Source: Pseudomonas fluorescens (GTDB taxonomy: Bacteria; Pseudomonadota; Gammaproteobacteria; Pseudomonadales; Pseudomonadaceae). From it: 64,000 nucleotides of DNA. The notes below the pieces were generated by a model. That model saw only the letters and a program-made list of their open reading frames with translations. It ran no database searches and had not been told where the DNA came from. This document shows positions 46,788-56,784 of this stretch, piece after piece. The number at the start of each line of letters is the position of its first letter. The first letter of the stretch is position 1. The translations under genes were made by a program, and so were the position numbers. The DNA lies in assembly GCF_902497775.2 (NCBI RefSeq), contig NZ_OZ024668.1, positions 5,316,326 through 5,380,325 on the forward strand, written 5' to 3'.

Positions 46788-47028
46788 GACGATCATCCTT
46801 GATCGGATAGCTTGGGCCAGCCGTGAAAAAGCTGTGGATAACTCTGTTGATAATACTTTGACAACCGGTTGAAGGATTTCCCTCGAGGGCATTCCCTCGG
46901 GCTCGCCGTCACGGGTGGAAAAGCACCCTGAAACCTTAGCTGACCTTTGCCAGGTGCCGAATGCGCCGAATCCCTTTATTATGTGTACTCATGTTTGTAA
47001 TTCATCGCACAGTGCAGCTCATACGCTT
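46788..47028. other. dprA-def divergent intergenic region without tsaP
   Basis: This 241-bp gap carries the def promoter, a perfect DnaA box (46833-46841) next to an AT-rich patch (TTGATAATACTTTGACAACC at 46848-46867) and no gene. In P. aeruginosa a LysM-domain gene (tsaP, from memory) lies between def and dprA; here it is absent. Confidence 0.6.
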
Positions 47029-47535
47029 ATGGCCATTCTGAACATCCTCGAATTCCCGGACCCGCGCCTTCGTACCATCGCCAAACCGGTGACCGAAGTC
47101 GACGACGGCGTTCGCCAGTTGATCGATGACATGTTTGAAACCATGTACGAAGCCCCTGGCATCGGCCTCGCCGCCACCCAGATCAACGTGCACAAGCGCA
47201 TCGTGGTCATGGACCTGAGCGAAGACCGCAGCGAGCCACGGGTGTTCATCAACCCCGAACTCGAGATGCTGACCGACGAAATGGATCAGTACCAGGAAGG
47301 CTGCCTGTCGGTGCCCGGTTTCTACGAGAACGTCGACCGCCCGGTGCGGGTCAAGGTCAAGGCACTGGACCGCGACGGCAAACCCTACGAGCTGATCGCC
47401 GAAGGCCTGCTGGCGGTGTGCATCCAGCACGAATGCGACCACCTCAACGGCAAGCTGTTCGTTGACTACCTGTCGACGCTCAAACGCGACCGGATCAAGA
47501 AAAAGCTGGAAAAGCAGCATCGCCAGCAAGCTTGA
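47029..47535 (+). CDS. def: Peptide deformylase
   Basis: A 168-residue metalloenzyme that removes the formyl group from new proteins. All three motifs are present: [12 protein letters not shown] (motif 1), EGCLSVPGF (motif 2, metal Cys) and [12 protein letters not shown] (motif 3, HExxH). ATG 47029 ([15 protein letters not shown]) is the family start; an earlier in-frame start at 46915 gives a non-homologous extension. A strong terminator-like hairpin lies between it and fmt. Confidence 0.98.
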   Translation: MAILNILEFPDPRLRTIAKPVTEVDDGVRQLIDDMFETMYEAPGIGLAATQINVHKRIVVMDLSEDRSEPRVFINPELEMLTDEMDQYQEGCLSVPGFYENVDRPVRVKVKALDRDGKPYELIAEGLLAVCIQHECDHLNGKLFVDYLSTLKRDRIKKKLEKQHRQQA

Positions 47536-47547
47536 TCTCCTCTTTCC

Positions 47548-47579
47548 AAAGGCTTGCTCCGGCAAGCCTTTTTCTTTTT
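47548..47579 (+). terminator. Terminator between def and fmt
   Basis: AAAGGCTTGC (47548-47557) and GCAAGCCTTT (47562-47571) form a perfect 10-bp stem with a TCCG tetraloop, followed by TTCTTTTT. This is a classical rho-independent terminator just upstream of the fmt ribosome-binding site. It may attenuate read-through from def into fmt. Confidence 0.85.
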
Positions 47580-47592
47580 AAGCGAGAACTCC

Positions 47593-48525
47593 ATGCGCAT
47601 TGTCTTCGCAGGCACCCCAGAGTTTGCCGCCGAACACCTAAAGGCCCTGATCGACAGCCCTTATGACGTGGTGGCGGTCTACACCCAGCCGGACCGGCCG
47701 GCCGGTCGTGGGCAAAAACTGATGCCCAGCGCCGTCAAGCAGTTGGCTGTGGATAACGGCATCCAGGTCCTGCAGCCACCGACCCTGCGCAACGCCGAGG
47801 CACAAGCGGAACTGGCGGCGCTCAAGCCGGACCTGATGGTGGTGGTCGCCTATGGCCTGATCCTGCCGCAGGCGGTGCTGGATATTCCGCGCCTGGGCTG
47901 CATCAACAGCCATGCCTCGCTGCTGCCACGCTGGCGTGGCGCTGCGCCGATCCAGCGTGCGGTCGAGGCCGGAGACAGCGAAAGCGGCGTTACCGTGATG
48001 CGCATGGAAGCGGGCCTGGATACCGGGCCGATGCTGCTCAAAGTCAGCACCCCGATCAGTGCCAGCGAAACCGGCGGCACCTTGCACGACCGCCTGGCCG
48101 AAATGGGCCCGCCAGCCGTGCTTGAGGCCGTTGCCGGTCTCGCCGCTGGCACCTTGCAGGGTGAAGTGCAGGACGACAGCCTGGCCACTTATGCCCACAA
48201 GCTGAACAAGGACGAAGCGCGCCTGGACTGGAGCCGCCCGGCGGTTGAGCTGGAGCGCCTGATTCGCGCCTTCAACCCATGGCCGATCTGCCACAGCACC
48301 CTCAACGGCGAAGCCCTGAAGGTCCTCGCCGCAAGTTTATCCACAGGCTCCGGCACCCCAGGTGAAATCCTTTCTGCCAGCAAGGACGGCCTGATCGTCG
48401 CTTGCGGTGAGCAGGCGCTGTGCCTGACCCGCCTGCAACTGCCGGGCGGCAAGGCGCTGAACTTCAGCGACCTGTTCAATAGCCGCCGCGAGAAATTCGC
48501 CACCGGCACGGTGCTTGGCCAATGA
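47593..48525 (+). CDS. fmt: Methionyl-tRNA formyltransferase
   Basis: A 310-residue enzyme that formylates initiator Met-tRNA using 10-formyl-tetrahydrofolate. It opens [19 protein letters not shown]. The formyl-folate site is [20 protein letters not shown], with catalytic Asn/His, and [16 protein letters not shown] follows. The C-terminal OB-like tRNA-binding domain spans about 205-310. Two perfect DnaA boxes lie inside the gene (47748 and 48337). Its stop overlaps the rsmB start by 4 bases. Confidence 0.97.
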   Translation: MRIVFAGTPEFAAEHLKALIDSPYDVVAVYTQPDRPAGRGQKLMPSAVKQLAVDNGIQVLQPPTLRNAEAQAELAALKPDLMVVVAYGLILPQAVLDIPRLGCINSHASLLPRWRGAAPIQRAVEAGDSESGVTVMRMEAGLDTGPMLLKVSTPISASETGGTLHDRLAEMGPPAVLEAVAGLAAGTLQGEVQDDSLATYAHKLNKDEARLDWSRPAVELERLIRAFNPWPICHSTLNGEALKVLAASLSTGSGTPGEILSASKDGLIVACGEQALCLTRLQLPGGKALNFSDLFNSRREKFATGTVLGQ

Positions 48526-49832
48526 ACCCACGTCTGGCAGCCGCCCGCGCCCTGGCGGCAGTACTCAGTGGCAAGGCGTCGCTGAACAGCTCGCTGCCAA
48601 GCCAGCTGGACAAGGTCGAAGTCCGTGACCGCGGCCTGACCCAGGACCTGGCCTTCGGCACCGCCCGCTGGCAGCCACGCCTGTCGGCCCTGGCCGAACG
48701 CCTGTTGCAAAAGCCGTTCAAGGCTGCCGATGCCGACGTCGAGGCACTGCTGCTGGTCGGCCTCTACCAACTGCTCTATACGCGTATCCCCGCTCACGCC
48801 GCCATCGGTGAAACCGTAGGCTGCGCCGACAAGCTGAAAAAGCCCTGGGCCAAGGGCTTGCTCAACGCCGTGCTGCGCCGTGCGCAACGGGAAAGCAGCG
48901 AGATCTTCGCCGAGCTTGAGCGCGACCCGGTCGTGCGCACCGCGCACCCACGCTGGCTGCAAAAGTCACTCAAGGCCTTTTGGCCCGAGCAATGGGAAGC
49001 CATCTGCGCCGCCAACAACGCCCACCCGCCGATGATCCTGCGGGTCAACCGCCGCCATCACAGCCGCGATGCCTACCTCGAACTGCTGCGTGAAGCCGGC
49101 CTTGAAGCCGCGCCCTGCCAATTCAGCGGCGACGGCATCCTGCTCGCCGAAGCCTGCGATGTGCGCGGCCTGCCCGGTTTCGACCAGGGTTGGATCAGCG
49201 TCCAGGACGAAGCTGCGCAACTGGCTGCCGACCTGCTCGACCTGGCCCCCGGCCAGCGCGTGCTCGACGCCTGCTGCGCCCCGGGCGGCAAGACCTGCCA
49301 CCTGCTGGAAGCCCAAGCCGGGCTCGACGCAGTGGTCGCCATCGACCTGGAAGCCAAGCGCCTGACCCGCGTGCGCGAGAACCTCGACCGCCTGGGCCTC
49401 GACGCCCAGTTGATCGCCTGCGACGCCCGCGACACCGCCAGTTGGTGGGACGGCAAGACGTTCGAGCGCATCCTGCTCGATGCGCCGTGCTCGGCCACTG
49501 GTGTGATTCGCCGCCATCCGGACATCAAGCTGACCCGCCAGGCCGACGACATTGCTGCCCTGGCCAACCTGCAAGGCGAACTGCTCGACGCCTTGTGGCC
49601 AACCCTCGAGGTCGGCGGCATCCTGCTTTACGCCACCTGTTCGACCCTGCCGACGGAAAACACCGAGGTGATCGAGGCTTTCCTCGCCCGCACCCCCGGC
49701 GCCCGCGAGCTGGACCTGGCGACCCAGGCCGGTATCCGCCAACCCCATGGCCGCCAGTTGCTGGCCCAGGAAGGCGGACACGACGGCTTCTACTATGCCA
49801 AGCTGATCAAAATCGCCGCCGCGCGCGGATAA
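48522..49832 (+). CDS. rsmB: 16S rRNA (cytosine-967-C5)-methyltransferase
   Basis: A 436-residue enzyme that methylates C967 of 16S rRNA. The N-terminal NusB-like RNA-binding domain (about 1-140) is followed by a SAM-dependent domain: [16 protein letters not shown] (SAM site), [20 protein letters not shown] (catalytic motif IV with PC) and [19 protein letters not shown] (motif VI, nucleophilic Cys). It overlaps fmt and is 19 bases upstream of trkA, so def-fmt-rsmB-trkA form one cluster. Confidence 0.97.
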   Translation: MNPRLAAARALAAVLSGKASLNSSLPSQLDKVEVRDRGLTQDLAFGTARWQPRLSALAERLLQKPFKAADADVEALLLVGLYQLLYTRIPAHAAIGETVGCADKLKKPWAKGLLNAVLRRAQRESSEIFAELERDPVVRTAHPRWLQKSLKAFWPEQWEAICAANNAHPPMILRVNRRHHSRDAYLELLREAGLEAAPCQFSGDGILLAEACDVRGLPGFDQGWISVQDEAAQLAADLLDLAPGQRVLDACCAPGGKTCHLLEAQAGLDAVVAIDLEAKRLTRVRENLDRLGLDAQLIACDARDTASWWDGKTFERILLDAPCSATGVIRRHPDIKLTRQADDIAALANLQGELLDALWPTLEVGGILLYATCSTLPTENTEVIEAFLARTPGARELDLATQAGIRQPHGRQLLAQEGGHDGFYYAKLIKIAAARG

Positions 49833-49851
49833 CAACAGAAGGGAACAGCGG

Positions 49852-51225
49852 ATGAAGATCATCATCCTCGGCGCAGGGCAGGTCGGCGGTACGCTGGCTG
49901 AACACCTGGCCAGCGAAGCCAACGATATCACCGTGGTCGACACCGATGGCGACCGCCTGCGCGACCTCGGCGACCGCCTGGACATCCGCACTGTGCAAGG
50001 CCGCGCCTCGTTCCCGACCGTGCTGCGCCAGGCCGGTGCCGACGATGCCGATATGCTGGTGGCGGTGACCAACAGTGATGAGACCAACATGGTCGCCTGC
50101 CAGGTTGCCCATACCCTGTTCCACACCCCGACCAAAATCGCCCGGGTGCGCGAGTCGGCTTACCTGACGCGCGCCGGGCTGTTCGACAACGAGGCCATCC
50201 CGGTCGACGTGCTGATCAGCCCCGAGCAGGTGGTTACCCACTACATCAAGCGCCTGATCGAACACCCCGGCGCCCTGCAGGTGATCGACTTCGCCGAAGG
50301 CAAGGCCCAGCTGGTGGCGGTCAAGGCCTACTACGGCGGGCCGCTGGTGGGCCAGCAACTGCGCCAGATCCGTGCGCACATGCCCAATGTCGACACCCGC
50401 GTGGCCGCCATCTTCCGCCGTGACCGGCCGATCCTGCCGCAAGGCGACACGGTCATCGAAGCCGACGACGAAGTGTTCTTCATCGCCGCCAAGGCGCACA
50501 TCCGTGCGGTGATGGGCGAGCTGCGGCGCATCGACGAAACCAACAAGCGTGTGGTTATCGCCGGCGGCGGGCAGATCGGCGAGCGCCTGGCCGAGGCCAT
50601 CGAAAGCCGCTACCAGGTGAAAATCATCGAGATGAACCCGGCCCGTTGCCGGCACCTGTCCGACACCCTGGAAAGCACCGTCGTGCTGCAGGGCAGTGCC
50701 TCGGACCGCGACCTGATGCTCGAAGAGAACATCGCCGAAGCCGACATCTTCCTGGCCCTGACCAACGATGACGAAGCCAACATCATGTCCTCGCTGCTGG
50801 CCAAGCGCCTGGGCGCGCGCAAGGTGATGACCATCATCAACAACCCGGCCTACGTCGACTTGGTCCAGGGCGGCGAAATCGACATCGCCATCAGCCCGCA
50901 GTTGGCCACCATCGGCACCTTGCTGGCCCACGTGCGCCGTGGCGATATCGTCAGCGTGCACTCGCTGCGCCGCGGTGCGGCCGAGGCCATCGAAGCGATT
51001 GCCCACGGCGACTCGAAGTCGAGCAAGGTGATCGGCAAGGCCATCGAAGACATCGCCTTGCCACCGGGCACCACCATCGGCGCGATCATCCGCGACGAAG
51101 AAGTGCTGATCGCCCATGACGACACGGTGATTGAAGCGGGCGACCACGTGATCCTCTTCGTTGTGGATAAAAAGTACATCCGTGACGTCGAGAAGCTGTT
51201 CCATGTAGGGTTGAGCTTCTTCTAA
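49852..51225 (+). CDS. trkA: Trk potassium uptake protein TrkA
   Basis: A 457-residue cytoplasmic NAD-binding regulator of the Trk potassium channel. It has two RCK units, each a Rossmann N-part and a C-part: [20 protein letters not shown] at residue 1 and [18 protein letters not shown] near 232. The Asp ending the second strand is in DITVVDTD. It binds TrkH/TrkG and gates potassium entry. A DnaA box (51162-51170) lies near the 3' end. Confidence 0.97.
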   Translation: MKIIILGAGQVGGTLAEHLASEANDITVVDTDGDRLRDLGDRLDIRTVQGRASFPTVLRQAGADDADMLVAVTNSDETNMVACQVAHTLFHTPTKIARVRESAYLTRAGLFDNEAIPVDVLISPEQVVTHYIKRLIEHPGALQVIDFAEGKAQLVAVKAYYGGPLVGQQLRQIRAHMPNVDTRVAAIFRRDRPILPQGDTVIEADDEVFFIAAKAHIRAVMGELRRIDETNKRVVIAGGGQIGERLAEAIESRYQVKIIEMNPARCRHLSDTLESTVVLQGSASDRDLMLEENIAEADIFLALTNDDEANIMSSLLAKRLGARKVMTIINNPAYVDLVQGGEIDIAISPQLATIGTLLAHVRRGDIVSVHSLRRGAAEAIEAIAHGDSKSSKVIGKAIEDIALPPGTTIGAIIRDEEVLIAHDDTVIEAGDHVILFVVDKKYIRDVEKLFHVGLSFF

Positions 51226-51237
51226 GAGGGACCTGGA

Positions 51238-51549
51238 ATGCGCGAATCACTGGAAAAGATGCTGGCCAAGGGTGTGGATAACGCCCTGTTGCGCTTTGGC
51301 CTGGGCAAGGCCTGGCTCGATGAGGGCAATGGCGCCGAGGCGGCCGTGCACTTGCAGCGCTGCGTCGAGCACGACCCGAAGTACTCGGCGGCGTGGAAGC
51401 TGCTGGGCAAGGCGCATCAGCTTGAGGGTGACCTGGCAGGTGCGCGCAAGGCCTGGGAGCAGGGGCTGGAAGCGGCTCGCGCACATGGCGACAAGCAGGC
51501 CGAGAAAGAGATGACGGTGTTTCTCAAGAAGCTCGATAAGGCTGGCTAA
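51238..51549 (+). CDS. Small tetratricopeptide repeat protein
   Basis: A 103-residue soluble helical protein with about two TPR motifs: ALLRFGLGKAWLDEGNGAEAAVHLQRCVEHDPK and SAAWKLLGKAHQLEGDLAGARKAWEQGLEAA, broken here only for position. The canonical Gly/Ala/Tyr-like packing positions are visible. TPR proteins mediate protein contacts; the partner is unknown. It follows trkA by 12 bases, and a REP palindrome lies after the stop. A DnaA box overlaps its 5' part (51273-51281). Confidence 0.82.
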   Translation: MRESLEKMLAKGVDNALLRFGLGKAWLDEGNGAEAAVHLQRCVEHDPKYSAAWKLLGKAHQLEGDLAGARKAWEQGLEAARAHGDKQAEKEMTVFLKKLDKAG

Positions 51550-51552
51550 GCC

Positions 51553-51619
51553 ATCGCGGGGCAAGCCCGCTCCTACAGGGATTGTGGATAATTGTGTAGG
51601 AGCGGGCTTGCCCCGCGAT
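51553..51619. repeat. REP inverted pair with DnaA box in the loop
   Basis: Left arm 51553-51577 and right arm 51595-51619 are perfectly complementary over 25 bases. The 17-base loop contains a perfect DnaA box TGTGGATAA (51583-51591). The element lies between the convergent ends of the TPR gene and the lauroyltransferase gene. Confidence 0.92.
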
Positions 51620-51626
51620 GAGGCCC

Positions 51627-52514
51627 TCAATACCAGCGCGGCTCGCCCGTCGGGCGCTTCTTGAAGCGCTTCATGCTCCACATGTACTGGCTCGGATACG
51701 CCCGCACATAACGCTCGACCACCTGGCTCATGGCCGCAGCCGAAGTTTCGGTGTCTTCGCTGTACATCGCCTCGGGCGCCGCTTCCAGGATCACCTTGAA
51801 GCCCGAACCGTCCGGCAGGCGCAGGGCATGCAGGAACACCCCGACCGCCTTGCCGCCGGCGAGCATGTTCGGCACGAACTTGCTGGTCAGCGCCTTGGTG
51901 GCAAAGAACGGCACGAAGATCCCCGCCGATTCGGCCGGCTCCGGGTCGGCCGGAATCCCCACCTGACCGCCCTTGCGCACTTCCTTGATGATGCTCAGGA
52001 TGCCTTCCTTGGTCGACGCCGCGACGCGGTTGCCCAGTTGCACGCGCTGTTCGCGCAGCAGGTCATCGACCGCCTTGAGCTTGGGCGGACGGTAGAAAAT
52101 GATCGGTTTGCACTGGCTGCAGTAGAAGTGGTTGAGCACTTCCCAGTTGCCCAGGTGGCTGGTGATGCCGACCACGCCCTTGCCCGACGCGAGGGCCGCC
52201 TCAAGCACTTCCAGGCCTTCGACCTCGCGCACCAGGTCGAGCGAGCGCTGGGCCGGCCAGATCCAGGCACAGGCGCTTTCGGTAAAGGATTTGCCGATAT
52301 CCATCAGGGTCCGGCCCACCAGTTGCTCACGGGCAACCGGGTCCATTTCCGGGAAGCATTTGGCCAGATTGATACGCACCACGTTGCGCGAACTGTTCGG
52401 CACCTTCCACATGATCCAGCCGATGGCCGCGCCGACCCGCTGTACCGCGCCCCAGGGGAGCTTGGCAAACAACCGCAACGCCCCGACCATCAAGGCGCCC
52501 TTGAATTTATCCAC
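51627..52514 (-). CDS. Lipid A lauroyl/myristoyl acyltransferase, HtrB/LpxL family
   Basis: A 295-residue inner-membrane acyltransferase that adds secondary acyl chains to lipid A. The catalytic HxxxxE is in GVVGITSHLGNWEVLNHFY, and the later block reads GGQVGIPADPEPAESAGIFVPFF. A hydrophobic N-terminal segment (about 5-38) anchors it. Translation starts at GTG 52514, inside a perfect DnaA box (52507-52515), so the box and start are one sequence. It could be called htrB1 or lpxL; I leave the symbol open. Confidence 0.9.
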   Translation of the reverse strand: MDKFKGALMVGALRLFAKLPWGAVQRVGAAIGWIMWKVPNSSRNVVRINLAKCFPEMDPVAREQLVGRTLMDIGKSFTESACAWIWPAQRSLDLVREVEGLEVLEAALASGKGVVGITSHLGNWEVLNHFYCSQCKPIIFYRPPKLKAVDDLLREQRVQLGNRVAASTKEGILSIIKEVRKGGQVGIPADPEPAESAGIFVPFFATKALTSKFVPNMLAGGKAVGVFLHALRLPDGSGFKVILEAAPEAMYSEDTETSAAAMSQVVERYVRAYPSQYMWSMKRFKKRPTGEPRWY

Positions 52515-52553
52515 AGGCTGGTTCCTCTTTTTGCAAGCCGGCCATTGTAACCC

Positions 52554-53105
52554 TCAGCGCAGCAGAGCGGCGTAGCGATCACAATCGGTGGTGTGGTCCA
52601 TGACCATGCCGGTGGCCTGCATGAAGGCGTAACAGATGGTCGGACCGACAAAGGTGAAGCCGGCTTTCTGCAGTGCCTTGCTCATTGCCTTGGCCTCGTC
52701 GGTGACTGCCGGCACCTCGCTACGCTGGACGAAATGATTGATTTTCGGTGCGCCGCCGACGAACGACCAGAGCCATTCGACAGGGTGTTCCAGCGCCAGC
52801 CAGGCCCGGGCATTGCGCCGTGCGGCATTGAGCTTGAGGCGGTTGCGGATGATGCCCGGGTCGAGCATGCGCTCTTCGATTTCTTCATCGCTCATCAGTG
52901 ACAGGCGCTGCGGATCGAAGCCGAACATTACCTGGCGGTAGCGTTCGCGCTTTTTCAGCACGGTGATCCACGACAGCCCCGCCTGGAAGCCTTCGAGCAA
53001 CAGCATCTCGAACAGCAGGCGCGGATCGCGCTGCGGCATGCCCCATTCCTGATCGTGGTAAGCCTGGTAAAGCGGATCGTCGGTACACCAAAAGCAACGT
53101 GGCAT
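52554..53105 (-). CDS. tag: DNA-3-methyladenine glycosylase I
   Basis: A 183-residue base-excision repair enzyme that removes 3-methyladenine. It opens MPRCFWCTDDPLYQAYHDQEWG, the Tag N-terminus with structural zinc Cys, and has LEGFQAGLSWITVLKKRERY plus GFTFVGPTICYAFMQATGMVMDHTTDC with the C-terminal zinc ligands. It is divergent from glyQ. It follows on the same strand as the lipid A acyltransferase, 39 bases upstream. Confidence 0.96.
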   Translation of the reverse strand: MPRCFWCTDDPLYQAYHDQEWGMPQRDPRLLFEMLLLEGFQAGLSWITVLKKRERYRQVMFGFDPQRLSLMSDEEIEERMLDPGIIRNRLKLNAARRNARAWLALEHPVEWLWSFVGGAPKINHFVQRSEVPAVTDEAKAMSKALQKAGFTFVGPTICYAFMQATGMVMDHTTDCDRYAALLR

Positions 53106-53187
53106 AAGGCTCCAAGGGTAGAGGCCTGCGCGAATCGGGTTATACTCCCGCTCTTTATATTCGCAGCCCTAGAAACAGGTGAATTTC

Positions 53188-54135
53188 GTGAGCCAGCCTA
53201 CGCCAGCCGTGCGTACCTTCCAAGACTTGATCCTCGCCCTGCAGAACTACTGGGCCGAGCAAGGTTGTGTGGTGCTTCAGCCCTACGATATGGAAGTAGG
53301 CGCCGGCACTTTCCATACTGCCACGTTCCTGCGCGCCATCGGCCCGGAAACCTGGAACGCCGCCTATGTGCAGCCTAGCCGCCGTCCCGCGGATGGCCGT
53401 TATGGCGAAAACCCGAACCGCCTGCAGCACTACTATCAGTTCCAGGTGGTCCTCAAGCCGAACCCGGCGAACTTCCAGGAACTGTACCTGGGCTCGCTGA
53501 AAGCCATCGGCCTCGACCCGCTGGTGCACGACATCCGTTTCGTCGAAGACAACTGGGAATCGCCGACCCTCGGCGCCTGGGGTCTGGGTTGGGAAATCTG
53601 GCTCAACGGCATGGAAGTCACCCAATTCACCTACTTCCAGCAAGTGGGCGGCATCGAATGCTTGCCGGTCACCGGTGAAATCACCTACGGCCTGGAACGT
53701 CTGGCCATGTACCTGCAGGGCGTGGATTCGGTCTACGACCTGATCTGGACCGACGGCCCGTTCGGCAAGGTGACCTACGGCGACGTGTTCCACCAGAACG
53801 AAGTGGAGCAGTCGACCTACAACTTCGAGCACGCCAACGTCGAGAAGCTGTTCGAACTGTTCGACTTCTACGAAAGCGAAGCCAATCGCCTGATCGAGCT
53901 CGAGCTGCCACTGCCGACCTATGAAATGGTTCTCAAGGCCTCGCACACCTTCAACCTGCTCGATGCCCGCCGCGCCATCTCGGTGACCGAGCGTCAGCGT
54001 TACATCCTGCGCGTACGGACCCTGGCCCGGGCCGTGGCCCAGAGCTACCTGCAAGCCCGCGCCAAGCTGGGCTTCCCGATGGCGTCCCCTGAATTGCGTG
54101 ATGAAGTGTTGGCTAAGCTGGAGGCTGCACAATGA
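53188..54135 (+). CDS. glyQ: Glycyl-tRNA synthetase alpha subunit
   Basis: A 315-residue class II synthetase catalytic subunit of the bacterial tetrameric type. Recognisable are [48 protein letters not shown] N-terminal sequence (about residues 9-53), [10 protein letters not shown], and [22 protein letters not shown] chose GTG 53188 ([11 protein letters not shown]), with AGGTGA upstream; a GTG at 53179 is the alternative. It overlaps glyS by 4 bases and forms alpha2beta2 with it. Confidence 0.97.
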   Translation: MSQPTPAVRTFQDLILALQNYWAEQGCVVLQPYDMEVGAGTFHTATFLRAIGPETWNAAYVQPSRRPADGRYGENPNRLQHYYQFQVVLKPNPANFQELYLGSLKAIGLDPLVHDIRFVEDNWESPTLGAWGLGWEIWLNGMEVTQFTYFQQVGGIECLPVTGEITYGLERLAMYLQGVDSVYDLIWTDGPFGKVTYGDVFHQNEVEQSTYNFEHANVEKLFELFDFYESEANRLIELELPLPTYEMVLKASHTFNLLDARRAISVTERQRYILRVRTLARAVAQSYLQARAKLGFPMASPELRDEVLAKLEAAQ

Positions 54136-56186
54136 GTGCTCAAGATTTCCTGGTTGAACTGGGCACCGAAGAACTGCCACCCAAGGCCCTGAGCAGCCTC
54201 GGTGACGCCTTCCTCGCCGGTATCGAAAAAGGCCTGCAGGCCGCTGGCCTGAACTACACCGACAAGCAGGTGTTCGCCGCGCCGCGTCGCCTGGCGGTGC
54301 TGATCCGCAACCTCGATACCCAGCAGCCAGACCGCAGCGTCAACCTCGACGGCCCGCCACGCCAGGCCGCCTTCGACGCTGACGGCAACCCGACCCAGGC
54401 CGCCCTGGGCTTTGCCAAGAAGTGCGGTGTAGAGCTGTCGGATATCGACCAGAGCGGCGCCAAACTGCGCTTCTCCCAGCACATTCCGGGCAAGGCTACC
54501 GCCAGCCTGCTGCCAACCATCGTCGAAGACTCGCTCAACGACCTGCCGATTCCCAAGCGCATGCGCTGGGGTGCCCGCAAGGAAGAGTTCGTGCGTCCAA
54601 CCCAGTGGCTGGTCATGCTGCTCGGTGACGACGTGGTCGACTGCACCCTGCTGGCGCAGAAAGCCGGTCGCGAGTCCCGTGGGCACCGCTTCCACCACCC
54701 GGAAAACGTGCGCATCAGCGCCCCGGCCAACTACCAGGAAGACCTGCGCAAGGCCTACGTCCTGGCCGATTTTGCCGAGCGCCGCGAGCTGATCAGCAAG
54801 CGTACCGCCGAGCTCGCCCTGCAGCAGGAAGGCAGCGCCATCGTGCCGCCAGCCCTGCTCGACGAAGTGACCGCCCTGGTTGAATGGCCGGTGCCGCTGG
54901 TGTGCTCGTTCGAAGAACGCTTCCTCGAAGTGCCGCAAGAAGCCCTGATCACCACCATGCAGGACAACCAGAAGTACTTCTGCCTGCTGGATGCCGACGG
55001 CAAGTTGCTGCCGCGCTTCATTACCGTGGCCAACGTCGAAAGCCGCGATCCGAAGCAGATCGTCGAAGGCAACGAGAAGGTCGTGCGCCCGCGCCTGACC
55101 GACGCCGAGTTCTTCTTCAAGCAAGACAAGAAGCAACCGCTGGAAAGCTTCAACGAGCGCCTGCAGAACGTAGTATTCCAGGCTCAGTTGGGCAGTGTTT
55201 TCGACAAGGCCGAGCGGGTTGCCAAACTGGCCGCCTTCATCGCCCAGCGCATCGGCGGCGACGCCCAGCGCGCGGCGCGTGCCGGTCTGCTGTCGAAGTG
55301 CGACCTGGCCACCGAGATGGTCGGTGAATTCCCTGAAATGCAGGGTGTTGCCGGTTACTACTACGCCCTCAACGACGGCGAGCCGCAACACGTCGCCCTG
55401 GCCCTGAACGAGCAGTACATGCCGCGCGGTGCTGGCGCTGAACTGCCGTCGACCCTGACCGGTGCGGCCGTGGCCATCGCCGACAAGCTCGACACCCTGG
55501 TCGGCATCTTCGGTATCGGCATGCTCCCGACCGGGAGCAAAGACCCCTATGCCCTGCGTCGTGCAGCGCTGGGCGTACTGCGCATCCTGATCGAGAAGCA
55601 GTTGGACCTGGACCTGAACGAAGCGGTCAACTTCGCTGTCAGCCAGTTCGGTGCCAAGGTCAAGGCCGCAGGCCTCGCCGAGCAGGTTCTGGAATTCGTC
55701 TTCGATCGTCTGCGTGCCCGTTACGAAGACGAAGGTATCGACGTTGCCACCTACTTGTCGGTACGTGCCCTCAAGCCAGGTTCGGCTCTGGACTTCGACC
55801 AGCGCGTGCAGGCCGTCCAGGCCTTCCGCCAGTTGCCGGAAGCCGCAGCCCTGGCCGCGGTGAACAAGCGCGTGTCGAACCTGCTGAGCAAGGCCGAAGG
55901 CGCTGTCGCCACCACGGTCGAGCCAAAGTACTTCGACAACGCCAACGAGTTCTCCCTGTACTCGGCGATCCAGCAAGCCGACCAGGCCGTACAGCCAATG
56001 GCTGCTGCGCGCCAGTACAGCGAGTCGCTGGCACGCCTGGCCGCCCTGCGTGAACCGGTCGACGCCTTCTTCGAGGCGGTGATGGTCAATGCCGACGACG
56101 CCAATGTCCGTGCCAACCGTTACGCCCTGCTCAGCCGCCTGCGCGGTCTGTTCCTGGGTGTGGCCGACATTTCGTTGCTGGGGTAA
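54132..56186 (+). CDS. glyS: Glycyl-tRNA synthetase beta subunit
   Basis: A 684-residue beta subunit that provides tRNA binding for GlyQ. It opens [20 protein letters not shown], the family start, and carries the block [21 protein letters not shown] segment near residue 325 and [26 protein letters not shown] further on. A C-terminal DALR/anticodon-like domain (about 560-684) closes the protein. It overlaps glyQ by 4 bases, and gmhB follows after 3 bases. Confidence 0.97.
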   Translation: MSAQDFLVELGTEELPPKALSSLGDAFLAGIEKGLQAAGLNYTDKQVFAAPRRLAVLIRNLDTQQPDRSVNLDGPPRQAAFDADGNPTQAALGFAKKCGVELSDIDQSGAKLRFSQHIPGKATASLLPTIVEDSLNDLPIPKRMRWGARKEEFVRPTQWLVMLLGDDVVDCTLLAQKAGRESRGHRFHHPENVRISAPANYQEDLRKAYVLADFAERRELISKRTAELALQQEGSAIVPPALLDEVTALVEWPVPLVCSFEERFLEVPQEALITTMQDNQKYFCLLDADGKLLPRFITVANVESRDPKQIVEGNEKVVRPRLTDAEFFFKQDKKQPLESFNERLQNVVFQAQLGSVFDKAERVAKLAAFIAQRIGGDAQRAARAGLLSKCDLATEMVGEFPEMQGVAGYYYALNDGEPQHVALALNEQYMPRGAGAELPSTLTGAAVAIADKLDTLVGIFGIGMLPTGSKDPYALRRAALGVLRILIEKQLDLDLNEAVNFAVSQFGAKVKAAGLAEQVLEFVFDRLRARYEDEGIDVATYLSVRALKPGSALDFDQRVQAVQAFRQLPEAAALAAVNKRVSNLLSKAEGAVATTVEPKYFDNANEFSLYSAIQQADQAVQPMAAARQYSESLARLAALREPVDAFFEAVMVNADDANVRANRYALLSRLRGLFLGVADISLLG

Positions 56187-56189
56187 GTC

Positions 56190-56723
56190 TTGAAGCTGCT
56201 GATTCTCGATCGGGACGGGGTGATCAATCAGGACTCCGACGCCTACATTAAGTCGCTGGACGAGTGGATTCCGATCCCCGGTTCGATCGAAGCGATTGCG
56301 CAGTTGAGCAAGGCCGGCTGGACGGTGGCAGTTGCCACCAACCAGTCCGGCATTGCTCGTGGCTACTACGACCTGGCTACCCTCGAGGCCATGCATGCGC
56401 AATTGCGCAGGCTGGTGGCCGAGCAGGGTGGTGAGGTCGGGCTGATCGTCTATTGCCCTCATGGGCCCGATGAGGGCTGCGCCTGCCGCAAACCCAAGCC
56501 GGGAATGCTCACCACTATTGCCGCCCACTACGATGCGAATCTGGCCGGCGTGTGGTTTGTCGGTGATAGTAAGGGTGACCTGGAAGCCGCTTTGGCCGTC
56601 GATGCTCAACCGATTCTGGTAAAAACCGGAAAAGGCGAGAAGACCCTGAGCAAGGGAATTCCGGAGAACACGCTGATTTTCGATGATCTGGCAGCCATCG
56701 CCAGAGAACTTATCCACAAATAG
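56190..56723 (+). CDS. gmhB: D-glycero-beta-D-manno-heptose-1,7-bisphosphate 7-phosphatase
   Basis: A 177-residue HAD-family phosphatase in ADP-heptose synthesis for the lipopolysaccharide core. Motifs are LILDRDGVINQDSDAYIKS (nucleophile Asp), VATNQSGIARGYYD (motif II), the zinc-ribbon loop CPHGPDEGCACRKPKPGML with Cys/His ligands, and FVGDSKGDLEAALAV (motif IV). The start is TTG 56190, right after glyS; no better start fits. A DnaA box covers the last codons (56710-56718). Confidence 0.95.
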   Translation: MKLLILDRDGVINQDSDAYIKSLDEWIPIPGSIEAIAQLSKAGWTVAVATNQSGIARGYYDLATLEAMHAQLRRLVAEQGGEVGLIVYCPHGPDEGCACRKPKPGMLTTIAAHYDANLAGVWFVGDSKGDLEAALAVDAQPILVKTGKGEKTLSKGIPENTLIFDDLAAIARELIHK

Positions 56724-56750
56724 CGCGTCTGCACAACAGGCGCACTTTTA
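56723..56750 (+). terminator. Candidate terminator after gmhB
   Basis: An imperfect stem (GCGCGTCTG at 56723-56731 with CAGGCGC at 56737-56743) followed by ACTTTTA lies directly after the gmhB stop. A degenerate REP-like 6-bp palindrome GCGGGC-AA-GCCCGC (56755-56768) follows, before plsC. Confidence 0.4.
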
Positions 56751-56784
56751 CTAGGCGGGCAAGCCCGCAACGGTACATGCCGCT

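Noticed and set aside
54045..56717. An 890-codon open frame on the minus strand opposite glyS and gmhB
   Set aside because: Long antisense frames are common in GC-rich Pseudomonas genes. The plus strand encodes well-conserved glyS and gmhB.
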